From positions 50,256 to 114,255 of the forward strand of contig NZ_JACIDZ010000013.1 in the NCBI RefSeq assembly GCF_014196625.1: a stretch of 64,000 nucleotides of DNA. The letters run 5' to 3'. Within the stretch, counting starts at the first letter, position 1. The number at the start of each line of letters is the position of its first letter. Source of the stretch: Martelella radicis. Lineage in GTDB: Bacteria > Pseudomonadota > Alphaproteobacteria > Rhizobiales > Rhizobiaceae. The notes beneath the pieces were generated by a model. It was given only the letters and a program-made list of their open reading frames with translations. It made no database searches and was not told the origin of the DNA. Below, piece by piece: positions 43,116-52,039 of this stretch. A program made the position numbers and the translations under genes.

Positions 43116-44280
43116 CCGTCTCTTTTTCCTCAAGCTCGATCTGATCGATGATCTCGCGCAGTTGAAGCCTGCTTAGCTTCAGCAGCTCCGAGAGCTGGCC
43201 CTCTGACATCAGTTCGCGCTTCCATACCGCGTGGGCCATCAGGCTCATCCGGTGTGAGATCAGCCGATCTGCATCTGCCTTGCCGGCATCGCGCCGATCG
43301 GCTTCGCCGCCAAGCACTTCTCGAGCTTGGTCGTCCGTGATGCCGCCGTTGTTCTCAAACCAGGACCAAGTTCCCTTTTTAACAAGCCCCAACTCTTCCA
43401 AGCGAAGAACGCAGGCCTGACGTGAGATCCCGTATTGGTCGGCGAGGAGGATGACGAGCCGACGCGTGGTTTTACCAGTGATCTCCTTGAGCTGACGGAA
43501 GCTCTCGCCAAAACTATCTGCCGGCGTCAGGAAAGCGCGGCCGAAGGAATTCGCATAGCGCTCGTCCCGTGAGAGAAACTTCTCGTCATCTTCCAGAACC
43601 TCCGGCATGCGCCGCGTTCCGTAGAAATGCCCGGTTTCGTGCGAGGCGGTTTGAACTCGTCGAGGGAGTGGATGGTTGGCATTTAGCAGGATGCAGGCAC
43701 CGACGTTGTCGTCATAGGTGAAGAGACCCGCAACCCGTGAGCGCGAGGACAGCCGCCGCTGGTAGAGGCGAATTCCGAGCCCATGCTCGATTACGGAGAA
43801 GATGTCGGCAATAGGGCCCGACCCTAGTCCAAGCCAGTCGCGAAGCTCGCTTGCATGAGCCTCGCCCAACATTACTGCGTCGCCTTCGTTTAGGCCTCGC
43901 TCAGGAGGATAGTTAAATCGGCGTTGGATCCCGAGGACATTCTCCAATTCGACGTCGGCTTTGATCAGATCATTGAAGAGTCGGACGGCCTCGACCGTAT
44001 GTTCGTCTTCCGTCTCCCGAAGCTTTCGAAATCGCGGCACCAAATCCGTATGAACAGCCTCGCGTCGCAGTAACGCGTTGACCGATACGCCATAGTGGCG
44101 AGCCAAAGCCTGGATCTCCTGGATCCGCACCCTTCGTGCACCCTTTTCAATAGAGACAAGGGTCGGACGGGAGACGCCAATGAATTGTGCGGCATCGTCT
44201 TGGCGAACGTTTGCGATCTCGCGAGCTATCCGGAGCCGGCGTCCTATCTCTTGCGCACTCAGCTCATTTAAAGCGGTCAT
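43090..44280 (-). CDS. XRE regulator fused to ImmA/IrrE-type metalloprotease
   Basis: A 396-residue protein. The N-terminus is an XRE helix-turn-helix (IGRRLRIAREIANVRQDDAAQFIGVSRPTLVSIEKG). The centre is an ImmA/IrrE zinc peptidase with ASHETGHF (His214, Glu215, His218) and RDERYANSFGRAFLTP. The C-terminus adds a second helical part. Such proteins cleave or sense repressors and commonly regulate phage, mobile-element and toxin or defence genes. It overlaps the QueC-like gene by 17 bases. Confidence 0.88.
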   Translation of the reverse strand: MTALNELSAQEIGRRLRIAREIANVRQDDAAQFIGVSRPTLVSIEKGARRVRIQEIQALARHYGVSVNALLRREAVHTDLVPRFRKLRETEDEHTVEAVRLFNDLIKADVELENVLGIQRRFNYPPERGLNEGDAVMLGEAHASELRDWLGLGSGPIADIFSVIEHGLGIRLYQRRLSSRSRVAGLFTYDDNVGACILLNANHPLPRRVQTASHETGHFYGTRRMPEVLEDDEKFLSRDERYANSFGRAFLTPADSFGESFRQLKEITGKTTRRLVILLADQYGISRQACVLRLEELGLVKKGTWSWFENNGGITDDQAREVLGGEADRRDAGKADADRLISHRMSLMAHAVWKRELMSEGQLSELLKLSRLQLREIIDQIELEEKETDDLLKHSE

Positions 44281-45658
44281 GGCGACCTCCGTCCAGCCAA
44301 CTTCTCAGAAAGCTTCCGTCACCTTGCGCGGACAAGAATGCCCGCCATTCTTTGGCATGCGTCATTAACATCAATCTCAAGTTTCGAAGGGTCTGCTCAT
44401 AAGGCTCTCCAGTCGCAGCCGCAATCTGAGAGGCGAAAGGGCGTAATGCTGTGTCGGGCAGTTCGGCCATCTCGGCAAGATGCTGAAAATGGCGCGTCCC
44501 AACACTCCCATATTCGATCATGATATTGCGATCGGCATCGTCTGCAATCTTCGAAAGGGCTGCCTCAATCTCCGCGGCAGCGAGATCCGCGATAACATAG
44601 GTGTCCTTAGGCTCAGTGACTTCAGCTGCGTAAAGGCTCATTCGGCGCAAAAGGCATGCTGCGCAGAGCCCACATTGCCGGCGGCGCTCAGCATTGACGA
44701 TCCGGCGCGTTTGCCAGCAGGAGCGGGTTTGGACGAGGAATTCTTTCTTTTTGCCGGGCAACCCGAGGAACGCCGTCATGGTCTCTCCTTTCGTGGACCA
44801 AAGCCGCGGTTGCTCGAACTTGATACTGGTCCCGAGGAGCGCGCGAGTGAACCGCTCCATTTTTCTGAAGAACGTCGGGAAATTCCGGTAGTCGGTATAG
44901 ATATTGTAAAGCGGCACGAGCACCGGTCCGAGCGCGCCTTGGCCACTTTCAGGAACCACAATCCTAGTGATATTCGAAAGATGTGATGCGATAGTCGCGA
45001 TAGCCGCAAACTGAAATCCGCGAGATCGGAAGCTGCTTTCCTTGCCCTTAAAGCCCTTCACCCGGAAAGGAATCTGCGTGAAGTAGCTGTCACCATCCAG
45101 CCTGCGCTGCTTGGTGCTGGCGACGCGAATACACAATGCTTCTGCAGGAGATCCGCTGAGCGCCGAGACCGCACGTGAATCCAATCCGTTGCTGTAGGCG
45201 ATTGCAAAGGTCTTGGTCTGATCGAAGACGAGCGGCATCTGCCGCGATCCAATCGGCGAGCGGTCGGTGGCTTTGACGAAATTGAATTGCCAACTGTCGC
45301 CGGTAAGAAAGTTTATTGCGCTGCGAAGCGTCGTTTGAACTTCCGACCGTGACCAAGCATCGTGGTCAATCACAGGGACCGTAACGTGAAGCCTACGTAA
45401 CCAAGACGATGGCCGGCTCCAACGGCGATCGGCAAATTCGATCGCGGCTGCCACGACCATCAAATCGTAATGTTTTGCAGTAAAGCCCTCCACGTGGAAG
45501 GAATCGAGAATATCCGGGACGAACAGGATATGTTTGCCGATCTCGGCGAACACTAGATTTTGCGACGTGGGGCCATGGCTGCGCTTACCTTTTTCAAGGG
45601 TAACGAGGTGCTTCTCTTCTAAGGCGTCCGAGGCAGCGTCAGTCATCTGGTCCATCAT
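44264..45658 (-). CDS. QueC-like PP-loop enzyme (defence-type)
   Basis: A 464-residue protein much longer than housekeeping QueC (about 230). The PP-loop is SNGLDS at 156-161, a variant of SGGxDS. Near 314-335 it has Cys314, Cys329, Cys332 and Cys335 in the spacing C-x14-C-x2-C-x2-C, the zinc site of 7-cyano-7-deazaguanine synthase (TRSC... CGLCAAC). Long QueC homologues (QatC, Cap9) occur in phage-defence systems. Here the partners are a 187-residue protein upstream and ImmA and PIN genes downstream. Other preQ0 genes are absent, so a protein or nucleotide substrate is likely. Confidence 0.8.
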   Translation of the reverse strand: MMDQMTDAASDALEEKHLVTLEKGKRSHGPTSQNLVFAEIGKHILFVPDILDSFHVEGFTAKHYDLMVVAAAIEFADRRWSRPSSWLRRLHVTVPVIDHDAWSRSEVQTTLRSAINFLTGDSWQFNFVKATDRSPIGSRQMPLVFDQTKTFAIAYSNGLDSRAVSALSGSPAEALCIRVASTKQRRLDGDSYFTQIPFRVKGFKGKESSFRSRGFQFAAIATIASHLSNITRIVVPESGQGALGPVLVPLYNIYTDYRNFPTFFRKMERFTRALLGTSIKFEQPRLWSTKGETMTAFLGLPGKKKEFLVQTRSCWQTRRIVNAERRRQCGLCAACLLRRMSLYAAEVTEPKDTYVIADLAAAEIEAALSKIADDADRNIMIEYGSVGTRHFQHLAEMAELPDTALRPFASQIAAATGEPYEQTLRNLRLMLMTHAKEWRAFLSAQGDGSFLRSWLDGGRHDRFK

Positions 45659-46202
45659 TCACATCCTTGCGCGCGGTTCGACGGAAAGCATTCTTGTTGC
45701 CGTTCTCGAGAGCCGCACAAACGCTACCAACGTCTATGGCAGCGAAGGTTTCTCGGTTTCGTTGTAGCCCTTTCGTGAAGTCCGAACGGCTCATATCGCC
45801 GACATCGCGCGCTCGAATACATTCCTCGTCTATGCGATTTTTCGCACTGGCGAGGAATTCCCCGACGGCTTGCCCGAGAGCCAAATCCAGTGACTTCCGT
45901 TCGGGTATCCCTTCCCTCAGGTTGCACAAGAGGTTTCGTTCTAGTGCATCGCCCAGTGCGGACCTTTCATTGTTGTCAAAGATCGTTTCGGTAGCCGCCA
46001 CAGAATCAAGATCCATCTGATCGCGCGAAGCCCGAGCATCGAGCTCAGCGTAAAGCCGATCGAATGACTTAATATCGCCGAGAACACTGTGGCAGGCCTG
46101 CGTGACGCGTTCTTCCTTGGAGACCGCATCGCTGACGAGGTCCTGCCCGTAGTGCTTCCATCTCGTGGTCAGTGCTGAATTTCGGAAAGGGCCATCAGTC
46201 AT
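45639..46202 (-). CDS. Unknown protein, first gene of the QueC-like operon
   Basis: A 187-residue mostly helical protein. ATG 46202 (MTDGPFRNSALTTRWKHYG) is preferred to an upstream start that would add a low-complexity hydrophobic extension. Many charged residues are present and no membrane segment or catalytic motif. Its end overlaps the start of the QueC-like gene by 20 bases, which implies a dedicated partnership. In the known Qat system the QueC-like protein works with a small partner; this protein may be the equivalent, but I see no sequence likeness that proves it. Confidence 0.7.
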   Translation of the reverse strand: MTDGPFRNSALTTRWKHYGQDLVSDAVSKEERVTQACHSVLGDIKSFDRLYAELDARASRDQMDLDSVAATETIFDNNERSALGDALERNLLCNLREGIPERKSLDLALGQAVGEFLASAKNRIDEECIRARDVGDMSRSDFTKGLQRNRETFAAIDVGSVCAALENGNKNAFRRTARKDVNDGPDD

Positions 46203-46412
46203 TATCGCCTCCAATGGCCAAAACATTACCTCAAAAGCTGACAAAGTCAACATATCAATGAAAAAATCTGACAATATGGCGACGCGGCTTGAAGTCGCAG
46301 CTTCGCATGGGCATCTCAGAAGGAGGGCAGCCACTCGGAAACCTGACTATCAATGGCTAACGCGAAACATGTCCTGAATCAGGATATGTTTTTGACATGG
46401 AGGAATTTGAAG

Positions 46413-46874
46413 ATGTGGGGAGAGGTCAACTTCGGTAAGTGGAAAGGTAAGGGCAAAACGCTTCCGCAGGTCTTGGTCGCAGATCCCGACTGGTTCTTTT
46501 GGGCACTGGATGAAGGTGCATTTAAAGGGTCGCTTGCGACAGAGGCAGAGAAATTGGCGCGTCGAGCAAGGTCCATAAAATTGCCGTCAGCGTTGGCGGG
46601 TACGCATTGCATCCAGCACTGGATCTCGCACGATGGCAAATATGCCCGTTTCGACCTGATTGAATCAAGCCAAGGGCCGCATCACGGTTCTAGCACCGAA
46701 GTACGCCGACCCACCCTCAACATGGAGTTCCCGCGTGGGATTAAGCAGTACGACAAGCTCGGTTGCAAGCAACTGATGGATAGCTTCAAGTACCATTGGT
46801 TTGAAGGAAAACCTTTTAAAAAGGCGAAAGTGGAGGCGTTTTTTGATAATGTCGCGAACTTTGAAAATCCATAA
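46413..46874 (+). CDS. Hypothetical protein with DUF3820-like motif
   Basis: A 153-residue protein; ATG 46413 lies nine bases after GGAGG, though starts at 46386 or 46353 are possible. NFGKWKGKGKTLPQVLVADP and DWFFWALDEGAF resemble the G-K-(x)-G-K-x-L-x-x-(L/V)-P-x-D-Y-L-x-W pattern of DUF3820 and exonuclease-X-like tails. The rest is unrecognised. It reads divergently from the QueC-like operon and may belong to the island. Confidence 0.6.
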   Translation: MWGEVNFGKWKGKGKTLPQVLVADPDWFFWALDEGAFKGSLATEAEKLARRARSIKLPSALAGTHCIQHWISHDGKYARFDLIESSQGPHHGSSTEVRRPTLNMEFPRGIKQYDKLGCKQLMDSFKYHWFEGKPFKKAKVEAFFDNVANFENP

Positions 46875-47302
46875 AGGATGGACATCTCATAAAGTCTCAA
46901 GCTCTTGATAAGCTTGCATGTAAGCGGTTGAGCTCCTTTTCTTTTGTAGGGTAGCAGGTTCAAATCCTTTCAAGACCTTTGACGCTGTCCCTCGCCGTCA
47001 GATGGTCGCGCGATGGAACCTCCGAGTTGTTCAGGTCGATGACGGCCAATGCTGACTGTTTAACGCATCCGGTCAGCGAGCTGCCGCATGGATAGAATTG
47101 GAGTGTCCAGATTCATGAGTGGAGTTAGCGGAAAGTGCCCGAAATTCCGCACATCTCGAAAGCGGTTCGTTTCACCGATGAACATGCGAGAGAGAAAGGC
47201 TCATCTTGGCGTGATGAATTCTCAGCAGCGTCTCTCTCCATTCAATGACAGGTATGTATGGCCATTTTTCAGTATCGAGATGGCCTGCAAACGGATCTCC
47301 GG
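46875..47302. other. Intergenic boundary region
   Basis: No gene is supported. A tRNA-like stretch (GGTTCAAATCC near 46947) was examined, but no acceptor stem or sound anticodon arm could be folded. It marks the change from the island to metabolic genes. Confidence 0.4.
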
Positions 47303-47896
47303 ATGGAAACCGCAACACTTACCGGCCTTGCACTTTATGCTTTCGTGATGACGATCACGCCGGGGCCGAACAACCTGATGCTCACCACATCAGGCCTTGT
47401 CTTTGGCATGGCACGAACATTGCCACATATTCTCGGAATTCCATTTGGTGTTGCCGTTCAATTGATGTCGGTCGGCGCTGGACTTGGGGCTGTCTTTGCA
47501 CTTGAGCCCCGGATCCAGATTTTTTTGGAAATTATTGGCACGGCTTACCTGCTCTGGCTTGCTTACAAACTCTGGCGTGCCGCCGAGATGCCCGATGCCT
47601 CTTTGGCAAAGCCGGTTTCCTTTTTCCAGGCTGCCGCATTCCAATTCGTAAACCCCAAGGCCTGGCTGATTGCGGTAACCGTCATCGCGGCCTTTATTTC
47701 TCCAGATAACGGCTATCTGATCCAGCTTGTCTTTGCCTCAGCGATTTTCACCGTTGTCGGTATTCCGTGCCTTGCAGTGTGGGCGGCCTTCGGGGCTGGA
47801 CTGCGACAAGTGCTTCACGATCCATCGAAACTTCTTCTCATAAATCGCAGCATGTCCGCGCTCGCGGCACTGACAGCAGGATTGTTTTGGCTATGA
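47303..47896 (+). CDS. LysE/RhtB family amino-acid exporter
   Basis: A 197-residue membrane protein with about six hydrophobic segments. The N-terminal family motif is ITPGPNNLMLTTSGLVFG, followed by GIPFGVAVQLM and, in the middle, FQFVNPKAWLIAVTVIAAF. It should export an amino acid or related small molecule by proton exchange. ATG 47303 gives the normal length. The stop overlaps the next start (ATGA at 47893), forming a three-gene operon. Confidence 0.9.
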   Translation: METATLTGLALYAFVMTITPGPNNLMLTTSGLVFGMARTLPHILGIPFGVAVQLMSVGAGLGAVFALEPRIQIFLEIIGTAYLLWLAYKLWRAAEMPDASLAKPVSFFQAAAFQFVNPKAWLIAVTVIAAFISPDNGYLIQLVFASAIFTVVGIPCLAVWAAFGAGLRQVLHDPSKLLLINRSMSALAALTAGLFWL

Positions 47897-48285
47897 ATTT
47901 TCTTTCACGCAAAGAGCTCGAAAATCATGCAACAACATGGATCGAAGCATGGAACCGCCACGACGTCGATGCGGTGATCGCGCCATTTTCCAAGTCCGTG
48001 GTATTCGTTAGCCCGAGGCCGGCAATCGTGACCGGGGACGCAACGGTGCGAGGCCGAGATGCTCTTTCTGACTACTGGACGAAATCCCTCGCCACCGTTC
48101 CCGACCTGAAATTTGAACTTGAATCCATTGCCTGTGACGAGAACGCACAAACCGTTCTGGTCCACTACATGTCGCATGCCGGTGGAAAGACTCTTCGAGC
48201 ATGTGAACTCATGCGGTTCGAGAATGGACTGCAAGTTTATGGCGAGGCGTTTTATGGCGCGGATGTTTCGGAGTCGTTGCAATGA
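47893..48285 (+). CDS. SnoaL/NTF2-like protein
   Basis: A 130-residue NTF2-fold protein: WIEAWNRHDVDAVIAPFSKSVVFVSPRP, VRGRDALSDYWTKSLATVPDLKFELE and RACELMRFENGLQVYGEAFYG. Such proteins are small-molecule-binding or isomerase-like; the substrate is unknown. Translationally coupled to the exporter before it and to the cupin gene after it (both ATGA overlaps). Confidence 0.83.
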   Translation: MNFLSRKELENHATTWIEAWNRHDVDAVIAPFSKSVVFVSPRPAIVTGDATVRGRDALSDYWTKSLATVPDLKFELESIACDENAQTVLVHYMSHAGGKTLRACELMRFENGLQVYGEAFYGADVSESLQ

Positions 48286-48644
48286 GACCCGTCGAACCTT
48301 CAAGCGAGAATTTCTATCGTTGGGGAAACGGCTGTTCGGGCTGGCGCCTGCTCGACCTCGAGCACCTGCAGGTGAGGCAGGAAACAATGCCGCCGTCGAC
48401 GGCTGAAGAGGCCCATGTACATCGTGGGGCGCATCAATTCTTATATGTGCTGGATGGGCAAATGACGATCCTCACCCCCATCGGCGTCACTCTCATTGGT
48501 TCGGGTCAAGGCATCCATATACCGGCCGGGCAACCGCACTGGGTCAGAAACGACGACGTTTCCGATCTTATATTCCTGCTCTCATCCAGCCCGAGTACAT
48601 CCGGTGACCGCTACCCCGCCGACCCAATGGATTGGGGAGCTTGA
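48282..48644 (+). CDS. Cupin-domain protein
   Basis: A 120-residue single-cupin protein. Motif 1 is EEAHVHRGAHQFLYVLDGQM (metal ligands His, His, Gln/Glu position) and motif 2 is GIHIPAGQPHWVRN. It may be a metal-dependent isomerase or ligand-binding protein working with the upstream NTF2-like protein and exporter. Confidence 0.85.
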   Translation: MRPVEPSSENFYRWGNGCSGWRLLDLEHLQVRQETMPPSTAEEAHVHRGAHQFLYVLDGQMTILTPIGVTLIGSGQGIHIPAGQPHWVRNDDVSDLIFLLSSSPSTSGDRYPADPMDWGA

Positions 48645-48700
48645 ACTTGGATCGACGGCGATCATCACGCAAAATTGCCGCCGGTGGTCAGGCCGGGCGA

Positions 48701-49927
48701 TCAGGGGCGCTGCAAAACGACCAGCAATCCTAGCTGGATCTGACCTTCGCTGTATTCGTGCACAACCTCGCCTTGTTCAATAAGCTCGAAGCCTGAGCGC
48801 TCGGCCGTCGCCTCGATATAGGCGGAGCCGTGGGAAAAACTGCCTGCGCTAGCAAGCTCCGGGTTGATGCAGGGGCCGAAACCGAGAGGGTCCAGTTTGT
48901 CGTTGGGATAGACTGTGAAGGCAAACAGCCCTTCGGGATCCAGGATATTGGCGACGCTCGAGAAGATTGCGGCCAGATCTCCGAAATGGATCAGGACGGC
49001 GGCAGCTGCGACCGCATCGAAGCGAAGCGCAGTGGCAGAGAGAAACGATGCCAGATCGTCACGGAGAAGCGTGTCGTAAAGCGATTTTTGTCTCGCGACT
49101 GACAGCATCGCCTCGGACAGATCAATACCCGCCAGATGCGCGGCCCGATCTCGCAGCAGGCCACCGACCAGTCCGGTTCCGCATCCTATGTCGAGAATCC
49201 GGTTGCCGTGTCGAGGCAACAGCCGGGCGAGCGCGTCGCCGACATGGCGATGCGCCAGATAACCGTCCGCCCGATCCCAGTCGCGCGCCCTGGATGAATA
49301 GAGTTGGTCGAGCTGCGCTGCGGAAGCCCTTGAGGGGACCGGCCCCCTGTTCATCTGCGCCAGACGCATGCGGGCGCCATCGACATCGCTCGGATTTTCG
49401 CGCAGATATCGCTCCAAATGGGCGGCGGCCTCTTCATGATCGCCGGCATCGACCAGCAGATCCCCGAGCAGGAAGCGGGCGCCGGCATGGCCGGGTGCGT
49501 GTGACAGGCACCGGCGCAAGGGTTCGATTGCCGAGCCTCTGTTGCCCGTATCGGTCAATACGACAGCCAAGTTGTAAAGAGCGTCCGGATAGGTCGGGCG
49601 GCAGGCGACGGCGTTTTCGAATGCGGCGATCGCTTCCGGCAGTCTGCCGTGCTTCCGCAGCGCAATGCCGAGATTGTTCCGGGCCGTCGCGTCGTCGGGT
49701 TGACATTCCGTCACGGCTGTCAGCTGTTCGATTGCTGCCTCCAGCCTGCCTTGCGTCATTTCGATCAGTCCGAGAAGGTGCATCGCGTCGACTGGCGGCG
49801 GATTTTGCGCGCAAATGTTGCGGCAGATGCTTTCGGCCTCGCCGAGGCAACCGGCGCCATACGCCTCCAGCGCAAGGCTCAGATCAAAGATGGCGGCGGC
49901 ATGGGTCAGGAGGGTGGTTCTCGCCAT
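48701..49927 (-). CDS. TPR-repeat SAM-dependent methyltransferase
   Basis: A 408-residue protein. Residues 20-190 form several TPR units (DAMHLLGLIEMTQGRLEAAIEQ, ARNNLGIALRKHGRLPEAIAAFENAV, DALYNLAVVLTDTG). The C-terminal part is a class I methyltransferase with ILDIGCGTGLVGG, AGIDLSEAMLSVARQ and FDAVAAAAVLIHFGD. The methyl acceptor is unknown; TPR fusions often act on proteins or small ligands. Two genes follow in the same direction upstream (GNAT, hydrolase). Confidence 0.88.
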   Translation of the reverse strand: MARTTLLTHAAAIFDLSLALEAYGAGCLGEAESICRNICAQNPPPVDAMHLLGLIEMTQGRLEAAIEQLTAVTECQPDDATARNNLGIALRKHGRLPEAIAAFENAVACRPTYPDALYNLAVVLTDTGNRGSAIEPLRRCLSHAPGHAGARFLLGDLLVDAGDHEEAAAHLERYLRENPSDVDGARMRLAQMNRGPVPSRASAAQLDQLYSSRARDWDRADGYLAHRHVGDALARLLPRHGNRILDIGCGTGLVGGLLRDRAAHLAGIDLSEAMLSVARQKSLYDTLLRDDLASFLSATALRFDAVAAAAVLIHFGDLAAIFSSVANILDPEGLFAFTVYPNDKLDPLGFGPCINPELASAGSFSHGSAYIEATAERSGFELIEQGEVVHEYSEGQIQLGLLVVLQRP

Positions 49928-49936
49928 TGGCAGCCC

Positions 49937-50389
49937 TCAGTCAGCTATCTCGATCTGGTAAGTCGCCATCGGCCTCAGCGTCGCCACGCGGTCATACAAG
50001 TGCCGGGCGGCCGCGTTGTCCTCGGCCGTTTCCCAGTAGAGACGCCGCCAGCCCTCCTGCCTGCCCAGAACCTCCAGATGTTCGATGAGCCTCGTTGCAA
50101 TGCCCCGGCCCCTGTGCAGGGGAGAAACCCGAAGGTCTTCGAGATAACAGACGAGGCGTAGCGAGAATGTGTGGGGATGGAGAATTGTGTGCGCCAACCC
50201 GACCGGTTCCCCGGCCCGAAACGCGAGCCAGGCATTCATCGGTGAGGAGGGATCGAGAACGCGCTGCCACAGCCCGGCGATGACCGCTTCCTTCATGTCC
50301 CCGGCGCCGAAATGCACGCGGTTTTCTGCCCAGAGTTTTTCCCAGTCGCTTCTGTCTGCGTGGCTTGCGGCCTTGATCGTTATCGTCAT
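49937..50389 (-). CDS. GNAT-family N-acetyltransferase
   Basis: A 150-residue acetyltransferase with the acetyl-CoA-binding motif LEDLRVSPLHRGRGIATRLIEHL and WETAEDNAAARHLYDRVA. Its start overlaps the end of the alpha/beta-hydrolase gene by four bases. The substrate cannot be predicted. Confidence 0.9.
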   Translation of the reverse strand: MTITIKAASHADRSDWEKLWAENRVHFGAGDMKEAVIAGLWQRVLDPSSPMNAWLAFRAGEPVGLAHTILHPHTFSLRLVCYLEDLRVSPLHRGRGIATRLIEHLEVLGRQEGWRRLYWETAEDNAAARHLYDRVATLRPMATYQIEIAD

Positions 50390-51477
50390 GTCGTTGTCCC
50401 TGGAGTTGCTTCATCGAGCAGAAGGCCGGGCGCGTCGGCCGGGATCTCGCCCGCGCGCAGCCAGCCAAGCGCGAGTGGCCACAGGCTGTCCCTGAACCGG
50501 TCATGGAAAAAGGCGAAGTGTCCGATGGATGATACGCCGATGTCGGCTGGGGCAATGCGCCAATGATGTCGGTGGCTGGACATGAAATAGGCGAGCAGCC
50601 GGTTGAGTGCTGCCGGGGTGCCGTGCGGATCGTCTTCAAGGCCAATCGCGAGTATAGGCGCCGTCACTCTGGCGAAGCGTCTTTGCAGGATTACAGATTC
50701 CCGCTCCCCACCGACGAAAAGATCCTGCCGCACGGTGTGCTCGAACCGGGCCTTCATCCGGCTCCAGTCCCGGACCACGCCTGCGGGCGTGTCCTCCATC
50801 CAGCCAAGCCGTTTGGCCGGAAAGTAACCGAACATTCGTGTCAGCAGCGGCATGACGATGTGCCACTTGATAAACATGCGCCGGCGTTCGGCCTCGCCGT
50901 AATCCCGCCAATAGGCGAATTGGGATCCGACGGTAAGAATGCGTCCGATCCGCCAATTCGAGGGCGCAAGCCCGATGGCAAAGCCGCCGATCGAATGGCC
51001 GACGACATGGATTTCCTGCCCCGGAAAGGTGCGTTCAGCGTATGCGAGCGCTGCCTCCAGATCTTGCGCGCCCCAATCCACCCAGTCGGCACGGAATCCG
51101 CGCAAGGATTTCGGCCGGGATTCGCCGATCCCCCGGTAGTCGAAGGTGAGCACGTCGAACCCGTTGAGAAACAGGTAGTCGGCGAAGCGCGCGTAGTAGC
51201 GGCACCTTACAGACGTCGCGGCGCTGATGATCACGATCGGCCACGCGGCCGCAACACCGCTGTGTCGCCATAGAAACCCGCCGAGAAGCCGGCCATCGTC
51301 CGTTTCCAAGCGCAGAGGCAAGGCCTGGCCTGCCACCTCCCGGACGCTGGCGAGGTCTGTCTCATGTCCGGGTTGATCACGCTCGCGCCCCTCGATTGTT
51401 GCTTTCAGATATCCGTTTTTGCTTCGCCAGAATGGAGATTGTCGAATGAGCATCCCTCCATACGGCGTGAGAAGCAC
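50386..51477 (-). CDS. Alpha/beta hydrolase
   Basis: A protein of up to 363 residues; the true start may be the Met at residue 9. FDYRGIGES is followed by the nucleophile elbow GHSIGG and a late His region (GHFAFFHDRFRDSLWPLALGWL). The family includes esterases and acyltransferase-like enzymes described as serine aminopeptidase S33-type hydrolases. Coupled by ATGA overlap to the GNAT gene. Confidence 0.85.
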   Translation of the reverse strand: MLLTPYGGMLIRQSPFWRSKNGYLKATIEGRERDQPGHETDLASVREVAGQALPLRLETDDGRLLGGFLWRHSGVAAAWPIVIISAATSVRCRYYARFADYLFLNGFDVLTFDYRGIGESRPKSLRGFRADWVDWGAQDLEAALAYAERTFPGQEIHVVGHSIGGFAIGLAPSNWRIGRILTVGSQFAYWRDYGEAERRRMFIKWHIVMPLLTRMFGYFPAKRLGWMEDTPAGVVRDWSRMKARFEHTVRQDLFVGGERESVILQRRFARVTAPILAIGLEDDPHGTPAALNRLLAYFMSSHRHHWRIAPADIGVSSIGHFAFFHDRFRDSLWPLALGWLRAGEIPADAPGLLLDEATPGTTT

Positions 51478-51544
51478 TCATTTGTTTTCATCTTCGATTG
51501 CAGGTTCTTTTGCTGAAAAGCTTGAAATCAGCCAAGGAAAGTCG

Positions 51545-52039
51545 ATGCATCCAATCGTTCACCTTCGAGAACTACCGCTTCAGACACAATCGCATGGTGG
51601 AGCTTATGAAGCGCGCACGGCTGCCGTCGCAGCGCCGTCTGGCGCGAAGCGGCTTGGCGCTCGCTACGTTGAAATACCCCCGGGCAAGAAGGCTTGGCCC
51701 TTTCATTGCCACCATGCAAATGACGAGCTCTTTGTCATTCTGGCGGGGGCCGGTGTGCTGCGATATGGCGAGGAAGAACATGGGGTGAGCGCTGGTGATG
51801 TCGTCGTTTGCCCCGCCGGCGGCGTTGAAACAGCGCATCAATTGCGGGCAGGAGGCTCCGAACCGCTTTGCTATCTGGCGATCAGCACCATGAATGAGCC
51901 CGACGTCCTGGAATATCCCGATAGCGGCAAGGTGGCGGTTTTTGCTGGCTCCGCACCGGGTGGTGAGAAAGCCGCCCGACGTCTGGAACTGACCGTGAGG
52001 AAAAATGCCGCAATCGGCTATTGGGAGGGGGAAGAATGA
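51545..52039 (+). CDS. Cupin-domain protein
   Basis: A 164-residue cupin. ATG 51545 follows AAGGAAAG and removes an unsupported N-terminal extension. Motif 1 is WPFHCHHANDELFVILAGAGVLRYG, motif 2 is VVVCPAGGVETAHQLRAGG, both with metal ligands. A C-terminal part (LEYPDSGKVAVFAGSAPGG) extends the domain. It overlaps the start of the PEBP gene by four bases, so the two form an operon. Confidence 0.85.
   Translation: MHPIVHLRELPLQTQSHGGAYEARTAAVAAPSGAKRLGARYVEIPPGKKAWPFHCHHANDELFVILAGAGVLRYGEEEHGVSAGDVVVCPAGGVETAHQLRAGGSEPLCYLAISTMNEPDVLEYPDSGKVAVFAGSAPGGEKAARRLELTVRKNAAIGYWEGEE

Noticed and set aside
46890..46990. tRNA-like stretch with GGTTCAAATCC and a possible Lys-type loop
   Set aside because: T-arm has only about four pairs, the acceptor 3' strand finds no partner at the right distance and the anticodon stem is mostly G-T pairs.
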